Shown piece by piece: positions 26,262-35,592 of a stretch of 64,000 nt of DNA (the first letter of the stretch is position 1; every line of letters begins with the position of its first letter). Origin of the DNA: CALHKP01 sp963558075 (GTDB lineage: Bacteria; Bacillota; Clostridia; Peptostreptococcales; Anaerovoracaceae); NCBI GenBank assembly GCA_963558075.1, contig CAUWFN010000009.1, positions 53,581 to 117,580 on the forward strand. Reading direction: 5' to 3'. Under the pieces are notes generated by a model. It did no database searches and was not told the DNA's origin. It saw only the letters and a program-made list of their open reading frames with translations. Made by a program: the position numbers and the translations under genes.

Positions 26262-26419
26262 ATTTATACTTCCTTCTACATTTAATATTTTATATTTCAA
26301 TTATATTAGACAGCCTCAGACTTTACAAGTGAGGAAACTTTTTTTTAAAACAAAAATGTGATAAGATAATTGTATTATACACAAGTTACCGGTATTGTTT
26401 TAGAGACGGGAGTGAAACT

Positions 26420-27547
26420 ATGGAAAAAGATTTTTTTGAGCTTATAGCAGAGATAGAGCCTGCAAATGAGGAGGCAAAAAAAGAGGCGAGAATGCGCCAA
26501 GATTATCTAGCAAAGGTGCCAGGAAGCCTCGGTGAGCTAGAGGAAATGAGTATAAAAATAGCAGGTATAACTGGAAAGCCTTATGGCAACGAGGTGAAGA
26601 AGCAGGCGATTCTTTTGATGTGCGCGGACAACGGAGTATGCGAGGAGGGTGTAGCATCTGCACCTCAGTCTGTAACTCTGATGCAGACAATCAACTTCAC
26701 AAGAAGAATTACAGGCGTAAGTTCAATGGCGGAATATTTTGGAATAGACCTTCTTGTAACAGATGTGGGAGTTAAAATGGAAATACCAAAAGAGCTCTAC
26801 ACGGATTCTATGCTTACAGAGGAGGGGGCGATTCCTAGAAAAATTGTAAACAGACGTATAGCAGATGGAACAAAGAATTTTGTCAAAGAGCCTGCGATGA
26901 CAAGGGAAGAGACAATTAAGGCTCTTATGATTGGTATAGAAGCCGCAAAGGCGGCAAAGGACGCCGGCGTTCAGCTGATGGGTGTTGGTGAGATGGGTAT
27001 TGGAAACACAACTACAGGTTCTGCTGTTTTGAGTGCGCTTACAGGGGCTCGTGCTGAGGATGTAACGGGAAGAGGCGGCGGCCTTAACGATACGGGGCTT
27101 GCGAAGAAGCTTGCGGTTGTAAATGAGGGTGTGAACAGGTACTGTATGGCAGACCCGATAGAAAAGCTTGCCAATGTTGGAGGCTTTGATATTGCGGCGA
27201 TGGCAGGTGCATACCTTGGTGCTGGAATTTACAAGATTCCTGTAGTTATAGATGGATTTATCTCTATCGTTGCAGCTTGCGTTGCAAAGGAGCTTAATCC
27301 AAAAGTTACAGATTACATGTTTGCATCTCACAAGTCTTTTGAGAGAGGATATGAAATTGCAATACAGAGAATGGGCCTTAAGCCTATGTTTGAACTTAAT
27401 ATGAGGCTTGGAGAAGCTAGCGGATGTCCGATTGCATTCAAAACAATAGAAGCTGCATGTGCCGCAATGAATCACATGAAAACTTTGGAAGAGGCATCTA
27501 TCGATGCAGGATATCTTGAGGAGATAAGGGACGGAAATCTGTTCTAG
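26420..27547 (+). CDS. cobT: Nicotinate-nucleotide--dimethylbenzimidazole phosphoribosyltransferase
   Basis: CobT activates the lower-ligand base to its alpha-ribotide for cobalamin assembly. The 375-residue protein has the nucleotide loop MGVGEMGIGNTTTGSAVL and the catalytic glutamate in LGEASGCPIA near residue 337. GQ-like N-terminal features PGSLGELEEMSIKIAGI are typical. GGGAGTG precedes the ATG. It leads a five-gene cobalamin nucleotide-loop operon. There is no room upstream for a B12 riboswitch: the divergent EamA gene starts 159 bases away and the sequence has no B12 box. A small stem-loop (ACCTGC-AAAA-GCAGGT, 27584-27599) lies in the 70-base gap to cobU. Confidence 0.94.
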   Translation: MEKDFFELIAEIEPANEEAKKEARMRQDYLAKVPGSLGELEEMSIKIAGITGKPYGNEVKKQAILLMCADNGVCEEGVASAPQSVTLMQTINFTRRITGVSSMAEYFGIDLLVTDVGVKMEIPKELYTDSMLTEEGAIPRKIVNRRIADGTKNFVKEPAMTREETIKALMIGIEAAKAAKDAGVQLMGVGEMGIGNTTTGSAVLSALTGARAEDVTGRGGGLNDTGLAKKLAVVNEGVNRYCMADPIEKLANVGGFDIAAMAGAYLGAGIYKIPVVIDGFISIVAACVAKELNPKVTDYMFASHKSFERGYEIAIQRMGLKPMFELNMRLGEASGCPIAFKTIEAACAAMNHMKTLEEASIDAGYLEEIRDGNLF

Positions 27548-27617
27548 TAAATGTCTATTTGCGAAAAGCGTAAGATGGACAAAACCTGCAAAAGCAGGTC
27601 AAAAGAAAGGAATTTTT

Positions 27618-28187
27618 ATGAATATTTTTATCAGCGGAGGAGCCAAAAACGGCAAGTCCATGTTTGCTCAGCACAAGGCAAAAGAACAGGCCGGCGGCGG
27701 AAAAAAGCTGTATTATGTTGCGACTATGGATCCTGTAGATGATGAGGACAGAAAGAGAATAAGCCGTCACATAGATGATAGAGCTGGCTGGGGCTTTGAA
27801 ACTGTAGAGCAGGCAAGAAATATATGTGAAATCTTCGAAAGAGGTGAGGGCTCTTGCAATGACCATAAGCAGGCCGTTGATAAGAGCGGATCATTTCTTT
27901 TGGATAGCGTTACAGCCCTTCTTTCAAACGAGATGTTTCTAAAGGACGGGAGCATTAATCAGGATGCATATCTAAAAGTTGCAGAGGATCTTGTCTCATT
28001 TGCAAAGGCTACAGGAAACACTGTCTTTGTATCTGATTATATATACTCGGATGCGAGACGCTTTGATGAGTTCACAGAAAACTACAGAAAGGGACTTGCG
28101 TATATAGACAGAAGGCTTGCAGAGGTATGTGATGCTGTTGTCGAGGTTGCCTACGGAAATATTATTGTACACAAGGGGAATATATGA
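27618..28187 (+). CDS. cobU: Adenosylcobinamide kinase/guanylyltransferase
   Basis: This 189-residue bifunctional enzyme phosphorylates adenosylcobinamide and transfers GMP to it. The Walker A is GGAKNGKS at residues 7-14, and the guanylylated histidine is likely in RISRHIDDRAGW. The adenine-end motif FLLDSVTALLSNEMF matches CobU. An AAAGGAA site precedes the ATG. Compared with standard CobU, the segment after VFVSDYIYSD ends differently (CDAVVEVAYGNIIVHKG). The stop overlaps cobS by four bases (ATGA). A second, reduced CobU-like gene lies two genes downstream. Confidence 0.9.
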   Translation: MNIFISGGAKNGKSMFAQHKAKEQAGGGKKLYYVATMDPVDDEDRKRISRHIDDRAGWGFETVEQARNICEIFERGEGSCNDHKQAVDKSGSFLLDSVTALLSNEMFLKDGSINQDAYLKVAEDLVSFAKATGNTVFVSDYIYSDARRFDEFTENYRKGLAYIDRRLAEVCDAVVEVAYGNIIVHKGNI

Positions 28188-28969
28188 GAAATTTTGTTAT
28201 AGGATTTTTTATGGCATGGGGTAATTTTTTGACTATCCCGTGCCCATATAAGAGATGGGATTCAAATCTCAAGAATACGATGCTTGCGTTTCTGCCGTCG
28301 GTTGGGGCAGTACTCGGACTTGTGTGGAGCATAGTTGGGGTACTTCTTTTTATGTTGGGAGCTCCTGTTTATATTGCTGCTTTTGTCATGACGTTTGCTG
28401 TTTTTGCTCTGTGCGGTTTCATGCATATGGACGGGTTCATGGACTGTAACGACGCGATTTTGTCGAGGCGCCCTCTGGAGGACAGGCAGAGAATTTTGAA
28501 GGATTCTACGGTTGGAGCCTTTGCTGTTGTGACTGTAGCGTTTTTGATACTCGGATGGTTTGCTGCGATGGTTAATTATCTGATGGCAGTAGCAGATGTC
28601 AGGGAGCTTGCGGTTTTGTTTGTGATTCCTGTTGCAAGTAGAAGCGTAGGGGCTATCGCTGTTTTGAATATCAGGCCAATGGGAACGAGCCAGTATGCAG
28701 AGGATTACGAGAAACCGAAAAAAGGAAAGTATACGGCATCTGTAATTGTACAGGCTATTTTATTTGCAGTTGCGGCAGCTTTCGTATCCGGACTATATGT
28801 TGAGACTCTTGCAGTTATAGGTATCGTGTTCCTTTGCGAGATTATCGCATGCTCTTATGCTGTTCATAATCTAAAAGGTATGAGTGGAGATATTGCAGGA
28901 TATACAATTTGCTTTGGCGAGCTTGCTGGAATAATCGCGCTTGCGGTGATTTCGGGCTTTGTTTTCTAG
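28184..28969 (+). CDS. cobS: Adenosylcobinamide-GDP ribazoletransferase
   Basis: CobS joins adenosylcobinamide-GDP to alpha-ribazole phosphate at the membrane. The 261-residue protein has six to seven hydrophobic segments. The Mg-binding motif is HMDGFMDCNDAILSRRP near residues 84-100, preceded by an FLPSVGAVLGL helix, as in the family. It overlaps cobU by four bases and is followed after 17 bases by the CobU paralogue. Nothing is missing relative to the family. Confidence 0.93.
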   Translation: MRNFVIGFFMAWGNFLTIPCPYKRWDSNLKNTMLAFLPSVGAVLGLVWSIVGVLLFMLGAPVYIAAFVMTFAVFALCGFMHMDGFMDCNDAILSRRPLEDRQRILKDSTVGAFAVVTVAFLILGWFAAMVNYLMAVADVRELAVLFVIPVASRSVGAIAVLNIRPMGTSQYAEDYEKPKKGKYTASVIVQAILFAVAAAFVSGLYVETLAVIGIVFLCEIIACSYAVHNLKGMSGDIAGYTICFGELAGIIALAVISGFVF

Positions 28970-28986
28970 GAAGAGGAGGAAGTTTT

Positions 28987-29367
28987 ATGATTTTTGTTTT
29001 TGGCGGCGCATATCAGGGCAAGCTTGATTTTGCTTTCGAAAAATTTGGAGTGGACAAAGCCGATGTGAGCGTTTGCTCAAAGGATGATGCGACCCTTTGC
29101 TTTGACAAAAAGGTGATTTATAGAATTGAAGAGTTTGTTTTTGGATGCATCGAAAGAGGCGAAAGCCCTGTTGAGTATCTGAAGGCAAATCTGAATCGTC
29201 TTGAGGACAAAATAATTATCTGTACAGATGTTTCGCAAGGTATAGTTCCGATGGACAAAACGGAGCGTGCGTGGAGAGAGGATAACGGACGCTGCATGAA
29301 TATGATTTCTGCGAAGGCGGATGAGGTTTATCGCGTTTTCTGCGGAATAGGAAGTAAGGTGAGGTAA
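28987..29367 (+). CDS. Reduced CobU-like protein
   Basis: This 126-residue protein is a shortened CobU relative. Its N-terminus (MIFVFGGAYQGKLDFA) follows the CobU P-loop but ends GK-Leu, so the Ser/Thr that binds Mg-ATP is missing. The central guanylyltransferase histidine segment is absent. The C-terminus (TDVSQGIVPMDKTERAWRE, ADEVYRVFCGIGSKVR) does match the CobU C-terminus, which is the part altered in the full-length cobU upstream. The start is the ATG behind AGGAGGAAG. It is co-transcribed with cobS and cobC. It may complement the other CobU as a partner or be an inactive regulator; both are inference. Confidence 0.75.
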   Translation: MIFVFGGAYQGKLDFAFEKFGVDKADVSVCSKDDATLCFDKKVIYRIEEFVFGCIERGESPVEYLKANLNRLEDKIIICTDVSQGIVPMDKTERAWREDNGRCMNMISAKADEVYRVFCGIGSKVR

Positions 29368-29370
29368 GTT

Positions 29371-30042
29371 TTGGTATCTAAGATACATTTTATAAGACAT
29401 GGAATAACAGAAGGAAATAAGAACAAATGGTTTTATGGTGCGGCGGATATTCCGCTAGCTGAAGAGGGTCGCGAGAATCTTGTGAGATTCAGAGATGCGG
29501 GTGTTTACCCAGTACTTCCTGAGCATGCAAATTGTTTTACGACAGGACTTCAGAGGACGGAGGAAACTCTCGCCATTTTATATGGAGAAATTGAGCATAA
29601 GGCTATAACTAATCTTCAGGAAATGAATTTTGGTGAATACGAGTGCAAGAATTTTGATGAGCTTTCGGATGACCCTGTTTTTCTTGAATGGGGATATGAT
29701 GAGGAGGGCGATGTTTGCCTGCCTGGAGCAGAATCAAGAAACGAGTTTAGTGAAAGAATCAGAAAAGGGCTTGATGAACTCCTCGGATATCACAAGCTGA
29801 AGGCTCTTGAGCTCAGACATAAGGATGAAGAGGCTGTGACTCTTATGGTTTGTCATGGGGGCGTGATTTCGGCTGTTATGTCGATGCTGTTTCCAGAGGA
29901 GGAGTCGATGGAGACTATGTGGGACTGGATGCCAAGCCCGGGATATGGGTATACTGTGACATTTGAGGATGGCAGTCCTTCTGAGTGGGAGAGAATTACT
30001 GACGGAACAGAGCAGGGCAAAAGCTTTGAATCAAGAATGTAG
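29371..30042 (+). CDS. cobC: Histidine phosphatase (alpha-ribazole phosphatase type)
   Basis: This 223-residue phosphohistidine phosphatase has the RHG motif FIRHGITEGN at residues 7-16, the acid in LQEMNFGEYEC, and the second histidine in MVCHGGVIS. In a cobalamin operon it most likely dephosphorylates alpha-ribazole phosphate or cobalamin phosphate, the last assembly step. The start is a TTG at 29371, three bases after the preceding stop, with GGTGAGG upstream. The specific substrate rests on context, since the family is broad. Three hairpins follow the stop. Confidence 0.83.
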   Translation: MVSKIHFIRHGITEGNKNKWFYGAADIPLAEEGRENLVRFRDAGVYPVLPEHANCFTTGLQRTEETLAILYGEIEHKAITNLQEMNFGEYECKNFDELSDDPVFLEWGYDEEGDVCLPGAESRNEFSERIRKGLDELLGYHKLKALELRHKDEEAVTLMVCHGGVISAVMSMLFPEEESMETMWDWMPSPGYGYTVTFEDGSPSEWERITDGTEQGKSFESRM

Positions 30043-30053
30043 ATTTTAGAAGG

Positions 30054-30101
30054 AAAATACAGCACGAAATCGGAATTTGAAAAACGTGCTGTATTTTTTT
30101 T
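30054..30101 (+). terminator. Intrinsic terminator of the cob operon (hairpin 1)
   Basis: A 13-base perfect stem AAAATACAGCACG / CGTGCTGTATTTT (30054-30066 with 30085-30097) is followed by TTTT. It starts 12 bases after the cobC stop. Confidence 0.9.
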
Positions 30102-30110
30102 AATGGCCAT

Positions 30111-30150
30111 AACAGCAAGTTTTAGAAAATCTAGAATCGTGCTGTTTTTT
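30111..30150 (+). terminator. Second hairpin/terminator after cobC
   Basis: A two-part stem has an outer AACAGCA / TGCTGTT and an inner TTTTAGA / TCTAGAA, followed by a T-run. The ACAGCA/TGCTGT core repeats that of the hairpin just upstream. Confidence 0.75.
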
Positions 30151-30157
30151 ATTGGAA

Positions 30158-30200
30158 ATTTACAGCAAGAAATGGAGAAAGTCAAAAGCTTGCTGTAAAT
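30158..30200. repeat. Third related hairpin (inverted repeat)
   Basis: A 12-base perfect inverted repeat ATTTACAGCAAG / CTTGCTGTAAAT with a 19-base loop lies 16 bases beyond the birA stop. It again holds the ACAGCA/TGCTGT core. Neither strand has a clean T-run after it, so it may be a weak terminator for birA or an RNA-stabilising stem. Confidence 0.75.
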
Positions 30201-30215
30201 CATTTTATTTTATTG

Positions 30216-31214
30216 CTAGTAATCGCCCTGCAGTCTGACTGAGACTTCGCCGGTTGTAAGATGTATGATTTTTCCTTTATCTGTACCATCTAGGTATTGG
30301 CAAACTAGGGCACCGTCATCTTCTATGCTGAGGGCTTTGGCGTATGTTTCTGTATCGAGGCCGATATTATGAATTTTGATCTCGCGTCCTAGGACAAAGC
30401 AGTATTTTCTGTATTCGTCGAGAAATTCTTTGTTTGTAAATATCTTGGCAAAGCTTACAAGCTGGCAAATAACTTCTGCTGCGAGGTCGTTTCTTGAAAA
30501 TGAGCCGTCGTTTTTGGAAATGCAACCTGCGATATCCGAAAGCTCTTCGGGGAAGCTTCCCGGGAAGCAGTTGATTCCAATTCCTATAATTATGCTGTCG
30601 ATTTTGCCTGTCTCAAAATTTGACTGGGCTTCTGTTAGGATTCCGCAAATCTTGCGTCCGTCTAGGAAAATATCGTTAACCCACTTTATTTGAGGTGATT
30701 TTCCGCAGACCTTTTCGATCGCTTTACATACGGCAACTGCCGATGCCATAGTTATGAATAGGGACTTGCTTAGCTCAAACTCCGGTTTGAAGGCGAGAGT
30801 CATGTAGATTCCGCTTCCGCGAGGTGATTCGAAGCTTCTGCCAAGACGTCCGCGTCCGCTTGTCTGCGCGTCTGCGATTACGCACACAGGCGGATTTTTG
30901 CTGTCCGAAAGAGTGCTGGGGCTAAGGGTTTTTGCATAGTTATTTGTTGAGTCAATCGTATCAAAGACTTCCAGGGCGACATTACAGTTAAGCTTTCCTT
31001 TGATAAGTTCAGCGGAAAGTGAATTTGCACTTTCGCATAGCTTGTACCCGTGATTAGTTTTACTTTCTATTATGTATCCTGATTTTCGTAGGCCTGCAAT
31101 TGCTTTGCTGATTGCTGCTCTTGAAATTCCAAGCTCGTCTGCGATTTTCTGGCCAGAAACGAACTGACCTGAGTTTGCAGAGAGAAAATCAAGTAAATCG
31201 GTCTTGGTTGACAT
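30216..31214 (-). CDS. birA: Bifunctional biotin ligase/biotin operon repressor
   Basis: BirA forms biotinyl-AMP and attaches biotin to carboxylase carriers; the version with a DNA-binding domain also represses biotin genes. The 332-residue protein has the N-terminal winged helix (ELGISRAAISKAIAGLRKSGY), the catalytic loop GRGRLGRSFESPRGSGIYM near residues 118-136, KWVNDIF and the C-terminal SH3-like domain. GGGAGG lies about 12 bases before the ATG, rather far. It is monocistronic; no biotin biosynthesis genes are nearby, so its targets are elsewhere. Confidence 0.93.
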   Translation of the reverse strand: MSTKTDLLDFLSANSGQFVSGQKIADELGISRAAISKAIAGLRKSGYIIESKTNHGYKLCESANSLSAELIKGKLNCNVALEVFDTIDSTNNYAKTLSPSTLSDSKNPPVCVIADAQTSGRGRLGRSFESPRGSGIYMTLAFKPEFELSKSLFITMASAVAVCKAIEKVCGKSPQIKWVNDIFLDGRKICGILTEAQSNFETGKIDSIIIGIGINCFPGSFPEELSDIAGCISKNDGSFSRNDLAAEVICQLVSFAKIFTNKEFLDEYRKYCFVLGREIKIHNIGLDTETYAKALSIEDDGALVCQYLDGTDKGKIIHLTTGEVSVRLQGDY

Positions 31215-31367
31215 GAGAATTTAAACCTCCCTCAAGTTTTATCTGAAAATGTTTTGATTTTATCCTGTTTATTATACTCTGAAATCGGCGATAAGTGAAC
31301 AAAAGAAAGGTAAGTTTACAGTAAATGTAAAATTTGTGTGAAATCCCTGTAATTCAAGGCGCGGCAC

Positions 31368-31396
31368 TTTAATTCGCGTATATTTTGTGATAGAAT
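31368..31396 (+). promoter_or_regulatory. Promoter of the CBS-secA unit
   Basis: TTTAAT (31368-31373) and an extended -10 TGATAGAAT (TAGAAT at 31391-31396) have a 17-base spacer. The start would be about 30 bases before the ATG. Confidence 0.6.
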
Positions 31397-31431
31397 AAGA
31401 TGACTAATAATGTAAAAATGGAGGACTGAAA

Positions 31432-32724
31432 ATGCAGGAAAATAGCATATTGCCCTCGGTCATAGCGATTATAGTCCTGATAATTCTTTCAGGGTATTTT
31501 TCGGCGACCGAGACGGCGTTTACTTCTTTAAATAGAATTAGACTAAAGAGAAAGGCAGATGGAGGAGATGAGCGTGCAAAACGCGTTCTAGAGCTTGAGA
31601 ATAACTACGATAATCTTCTATCGACAATACTTATCGGAAACAACATAGTTAATATTGCAAATACAGCCGTTGCAACTGTTTTGTTCGTTAATCTGTATGG
31701 GGAATATGGTGCTACGATATCCACAATAGTTACAACAATTGCAGTACTTATTTTCGGTGAAATTTCACCAAAGAGTCTAGCGAAGGAGCATCCTGAGTCC
31801 TTTGCTATGTTCTCATCACCGATAATTGCGTTTCTGCAGTTTATATTTACGCCTCTTAACTGGCTCTTTGCACAGTGGAAAAAAATGCTAGCGAAGATTT
31901 TTAAGTCAAATGACAATAACGGAATCACAGAAGATGAGCTATCGATTATAGTTGAGGAGGCTGAGACAACTGGCGGATTAGAAAAGGATCAGAGTGAGCT
32001 TATTCAGAGAGCAATCGAGTTCAACAGCCTTGAAGCCTGGGACGTTTTGACTCCTCGTGTTGATATTGCAGCTGTTGAGGTGGGAACACCTGTAGAGGAA
32101 ATTAACAGCATGTTCCTTAAGACTGGTTTTTCGAGACTTCCTGTTTTCGAGGATGAGCTTGATAAGATTCTTGGAGTTCTTAACCAGAAGGATTTCCACA
32201 ATTATGTGCTTGACAAGGACAAGTCAGTTGCTGATTTTGTTAGACCTGTAGTATATGTTGCAGGTTCGATGAAGGCATCTGATCTTCTCAAGAAGCTTCA
32301 GACAAACAAATGTCGAATGGCTATTGTAGTTGACGAATATGGCGGAACTGCCGGAATCGTTACAACTGAGGACATAGTCGAAGAGCTTGTTGGAGAAATA
32401 TATGACGAAAGCGATACCGTTGCAGGAAGAGAAATAACTCTGCTGCAGAACGGCAGCTATAGAATTCTTGGCAGTGCCAATGTAGAAAAAATGTTTGACT
32501 TCTTTGATGAGGAAATCGAGTTCGACGTGACAACTGTGAACGGATGGGTTGTTACAGAGCTTGACAGACTTCCAAAGGAGGGGGACAAATTTGAGTACCG
32601 CATAGGTGACAAGATTTTCAAAGTAAGGGTAACAAAAGCTGACGGCCGCAAAGCGACCGAAATCAACTTACGTATATTTGTTGAGGAAGATGGAAAAGGA
32701 GAAAGAGAAAAGAAATGGGCTTAA
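31432..32724 (+). CDS. CNNM/CorC-like CBS-domain membrane protein (hemolysin family)
   Basis: This 430-residue protein has an N-terminal DUF21/CNNM membrane domain with three to four helices (about residues 8-150; [17 protein letters not shown]), a pair of CBS domains (about 205-330; [28 protein letters not shown]) and a C-terminal CorC_HlyC domain. Relatives are Mg2+ or Co2+ export proteins, annotated as hemolysins for historical reasons. AATGGAGG precedes the ATG. Its last ten bases overlap secA, so the two genes are translated from one message. Confidence 0.88.
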   Translation: MQENSILPSVIAIIVLIILSGYFSATETAFTSLNRIRLKRKADGGDERAKRVLELENNYDNLLSTILIGNNIVNIANTAVATVLFVNLYGEYGATISTIVTTIAVLIFGEISPKSLAKEHPESFAMFSSPIIAFLQFIFTPLNWLFAQWKKMLAKIFKSNDNNGITEDELSIIVEEAETTGGLEKDQSELIQRAIEFNSLEAWDVLTPRVDIAAVEVGTPVEEINSMFLKTGFSRLPVFEDELDKILGVLNQKDFHNYVLDKDKSVADFVRPVVYVAGSMKASDLLKKLQTNKCRMAIVVDEYGGTAGIVTTEDIVEELVGEIYDESDTVAGREITLLQNGSYRILGSANVEKMFDFFDEEIEFDVTTVNGWVVTELDRLPKEGDKFEYRIGDKIFKVRVTKADGRKATEINLRIFVEEDGKGEREKKWA

Positions 32725-35483
32725 TGGAAAAAATCTTTGGTGATCCAAACGCCAAAGAAGTTAAAAAAATTGAAAAAATCGTAGATAAAATAGAGGCTCT
32801 TGACGAAGAGATGCAGGCTCTAAGCGATGATGAGCTAAAAGCGAAAACAGTTGAGTTTAAAGAGAGAATCAAAAACGGGGAAACTACAGATGACCTTCTG
32901 CCAGAGGCTTTTGCAGTATGTCGTGAAGGTGCTGTGAGAAGTCTTGGTATGAAACACTTTAGAGTTCAGCTTATCGGTGGAGTTGTGCTTCATCAGGGAA
33001 GAATTGCTGAAATGAAAACTGGTGAAGGTAAGACTCTTGTTGCAACACTTGCAGCTTATCTAAATGCGCTAGAAGGAAAGGGCGTTCATGTAATTACAGT
33101 CAATGACTATCTAGCAAAGCGTGACGCTGAGTGGATGGGAAAGCTGTATAATTTCCTTGGACTTACAGTAGGATGCGTTATCCACGAGGTAAGAGGCGAA
33201 GACAGAAGAAAGGCTTATGAGGCTGATATCACTTACGGAACAAACAACGAATTCGGTTTTGACTATCTGAGAGACAACATGGTTATCTACAAGGAGCAGA
33301 TGCTTCAGAGAGACCTTCACTTTGCAATCATAGACGAAGTCGACTCAATTTTGATCGACGAAGCGAGAACTCCTCTTATCATCTCAGGTCAGGGAGATAA
33401 GTCAACAGACATGTACAAGACTGCGGACCGCTTTGTTGTAACTCTTACAAAAGAAGCTGACTTTACAATAGAAGAAAAGGATAAGCAGGTTTCACTTACA
33501 GAAGCCGGCGTAGAAAAGGCCGAAAAGTTCTTTGGTATCGAGAACTTCGGTGACCCAGAAAATATGGAAATAAACCATCACGTGCTTCAGGCCCTGAAGG
33601 CAAGAAACCTTATGGAGCGCGATGTTGACTATATCGTAAAAGACGGTGAAATCATAATTGTAGATGAATTTACAGGTCGTCTTATGTTTGGAAGAAGATT
33701 CAGCAACGGTCTTCACCAGGCGATAGAAGCAAAGGAAAGAGTTTCTGTTCGTTCAGAATCAAAGACTCTTGCAACAATTACTCTTCAGAACTATTTCAGA
33801 ATGTACGACAAGCTGTCAGGTATGACAGGTACAGCAAAGACAGAAGAAGACGAATTTGTTGATATCTACAACATGGACGTAGTAGTTATCCCTACAAACA
33901 GAGAAATCCAAAGAAAAGACCTTCCTGATTCTGTTTATAGCACAGAAGCTGGAAAGTACAAGGCAATTGCCCGCAAGGTTACAGAAGTTCACCAGAGCGG
34001 TCAGCCTGTTTTAGTAGGTACAATCTCAATCGAAAAGTCTGAGCTTATCAGCCAGATGCTGAAGAAAAACGGAGTTAAGCACAACGTGCTGAATGCAAAG
34101 CAGCATGAACGCGAAGCAGAAATTATCGCAGAAGCAGGACGTCTTGGCATGGTTACAATTGCAACTAACATGGCTGGAAGAGGTACAGACATCATCCTAG
34201 GCGGTAACCCAGAATTCGAAACAAAGAAAGAAATGAGAAAGCTCGGATATACAGATGAGGAAATTTCATTTGCAACAAGCTTTATCAAGTCAGATGATGA
34301 GAATCTTCTGGCAGCAAAAGCTAAATATCAGGAGCTATTTGAGAAATTCAATGCCGAAAGAAAAGAAGAGCAGGCAAAGGTTCTTGATCTTGGCGGTCTT
34401 TTCATCTTAGGTAGTGAAAGACATGAGTCAAGACGTATCGATAACCAGTTGCGAGGCCGTGCCGGTCGTCAGGGAGACCCTGGTACAACTCAGTTCTTCA
34501 TCTCAATGGAAGACGAGCTGATGAGATTATTCGGCGGCGAAAGAATGCAGTCAATCGTAGAAAAGCTTGGTCTTGAAGAGGATGAGGCTATCGAACAGGG
34601 CATGCTAACAAAGAGCATAGAAAGTGCTCAGAAGAAGGTAGAAGGCAAGAACTTTGGTATCAGAAAATACGTACTGCAGTATGACAACGTAATGAATAAG
34701 CAGAGAGAAGTTATCTACTCAGAACGTAAGAAGGTTCTGTTTGGCGAAGATCTTCGTTCATACATCATGAACATGGCTGAAGATATAATTGACCAGATTA
34801 TCGATCCTATAGTAATCGAATCAAAATTCCCAGAGGAATGGGATTTCGAAACTCTAGTTAAAAACCTAAGAAAAATTGCGCCTCTATATCAGGGCAAGAC
34901 TTCGTACACAACAGAAGAACTTAACATGATGAGCGAAGAATCACTGCGTGAATCTGTAAAAGAAGAATTCGAAAAGCTGTATGAGGAAAAAGAAGCAGAA
35001 ATCGGCGAAGACAAGATGCGTGAAGTCGAAAGAATGATTCTGCTGAGAGTAGTTGATAACCTGTGGATGGATCACATCGATGCGATGGATCAGCTAAAGA
35101 CAGGTATTGGACTTAGAGCTCTCGGACAGCAGGATCCTGCATTAGCATACTCTGCTGAAGGCTTTGATATGTTCCAGCAGCTGATAGAAGAGATCAAAGA
35201 AAATACAGTGCGCTACTGCTACAATGTTACAATTGCAACTAACGTAGAAAGAAAGGCTGTTGTATCAGGAGGCAGAGAACAGAAATCAGAATATGTGGAC
35301 GACACAAGCACACGTGCAATGCAAGGCCAGGGCCATCTTCCAGAAGAAGCTCAAAAACCTGCAGACGACCACAAGCAGCAGACAGTAAGACGTGACCATG
35401 CGAAGATTGGAAGAAACGATCCTTGTCCATGCGGAAGCGGCAAAAAATACAAAAACTGCTGTATGAAAAAAGATATGGAATAA
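32715..35483 (+). CDS. secA: Preprotein translocase ATPase SecA
   Basis: SecA drives secretory proteins through SecYEG. The 922-residue protein shows Walker [14 protein letters not shown], the DEAD-like [13 protein letters not shown], the second nucleotide domain [10 protein letters not shown], and the C-terminal SEC-C zinc motif [13 protein letters not shown]. Length and order are normal. The ATG is ten bases inside the preceding gene; AAAGGAG lies about 13 bases upstream, somewhat far, so a start at the ATG three codons later is possible. A hairpin follows before prfB. Confidence 0.96.
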   Translation: MGLMEKIFGDPNAKEVKKIEKIVDKIEALDEEMQALSDDELKAKTVEFKERIKNGETTDDLLPEAFAVCREGAVRSLGMKHFRVQLIGGVVLHQGRIAEMKTGEGKTLVATLAAYLNALEGKGVHVITVNDYLAKRDAEWMGKLYNFLGLTVGCVIHEVRGEDRRKAYEADITYGTNNEFGFDYLRDNMVIYKEQMLQRDLHFAIIDEVDSILIDEARTPLIISGQGDKSTDMYKTADRFVVTLTKEADFTIEEKDKQVSLTEAGVEKAEKFFGIENFGDPENMEINHHVLQALKARNLMERDVDYIVKDGEIIIVDEFTGRLMFGRRFSNGLHQAIEAKERVSVRSESKTLATITLQNYFRMYDKLSGMTGTAKTEEDEFVDIYNMDVVVIPTNREIQRKDLPDSVYSTEAGKYKAIARKVTEVHQSGQPVLVGTISIEKSELISQMLKKNGVKHNVLNAKQHEREAEIIAEAGRLGMVTIATNMAGRGTDIILGGNPEFETKKEMRKLGYTDEEISFATSFIKSDDENLLAAKAKYQELFEKFNAERKEEQAKVLDLGGLFILGSERHESRRIDNQLRGRAGRQGDPGTTQFFISMEDELMRLFGGERMQSIVEKLGLEEDEAIEQGMLTKSIESAQKKVEGKNFGIRKYVLQYDNVMNKQREVIYSERKKVLFGEDLRSYIMNMAEDIIDQIIDPIVIESKFPEEWDFETLVKNLRKIAPLYQGKTSYTTEELNMMSEESLRESVKEEFEKLYEEKEAEIGEDKMREVERMILLRVVDNLWMDHIDAMDQLKTGIGLRALGQQDPALAYSAEGFDMFQQLIEEIKENTVRYCYNVTIATNVERKAVVSGGREQKSEYVDDTSTRAMQGQGHLPEEAQKPADDHKQQTVRRDHAKIGRNDPCPCGSGKKYKNCCMKKDME

Positions 35484-35493
35484 TTATAAAGAC

Positions 35494-35518
35494 ACCTTCC
35501 CTGAATTTCGGGGAAGGT
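35494..35518 (+). terminator. Stem-loop between secA and prfB
   Basis: ACCTTCCC / GGGAAGGT (eight pairs, nine-base loop) is followed by TGTTTGG, which is not a good T-tract. It may attenuate read-through into prfB rather than stop transcription fully. Confidence 0.5.
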
Positions 35519-35592
35519 TGTTTGGTAGTAAAAGGCAGTAAGCCTAAGTGGAAAGGCTTCTGCAGTAGATATACAAGAAGGGATGTGAATCT

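Noticed and set aside
26262..26419. Cobalamin riboswitch before cobT
   Set aside because: The region is short, AT-rich and lacks a B12 box.
26723..27475. 250-residue open frame antisense to cobT
   Set aside because: It is a shadow of cobT with Cys- and Ser-rich, low-plausibility sequence, no ribosome binding site and no family resemblance.
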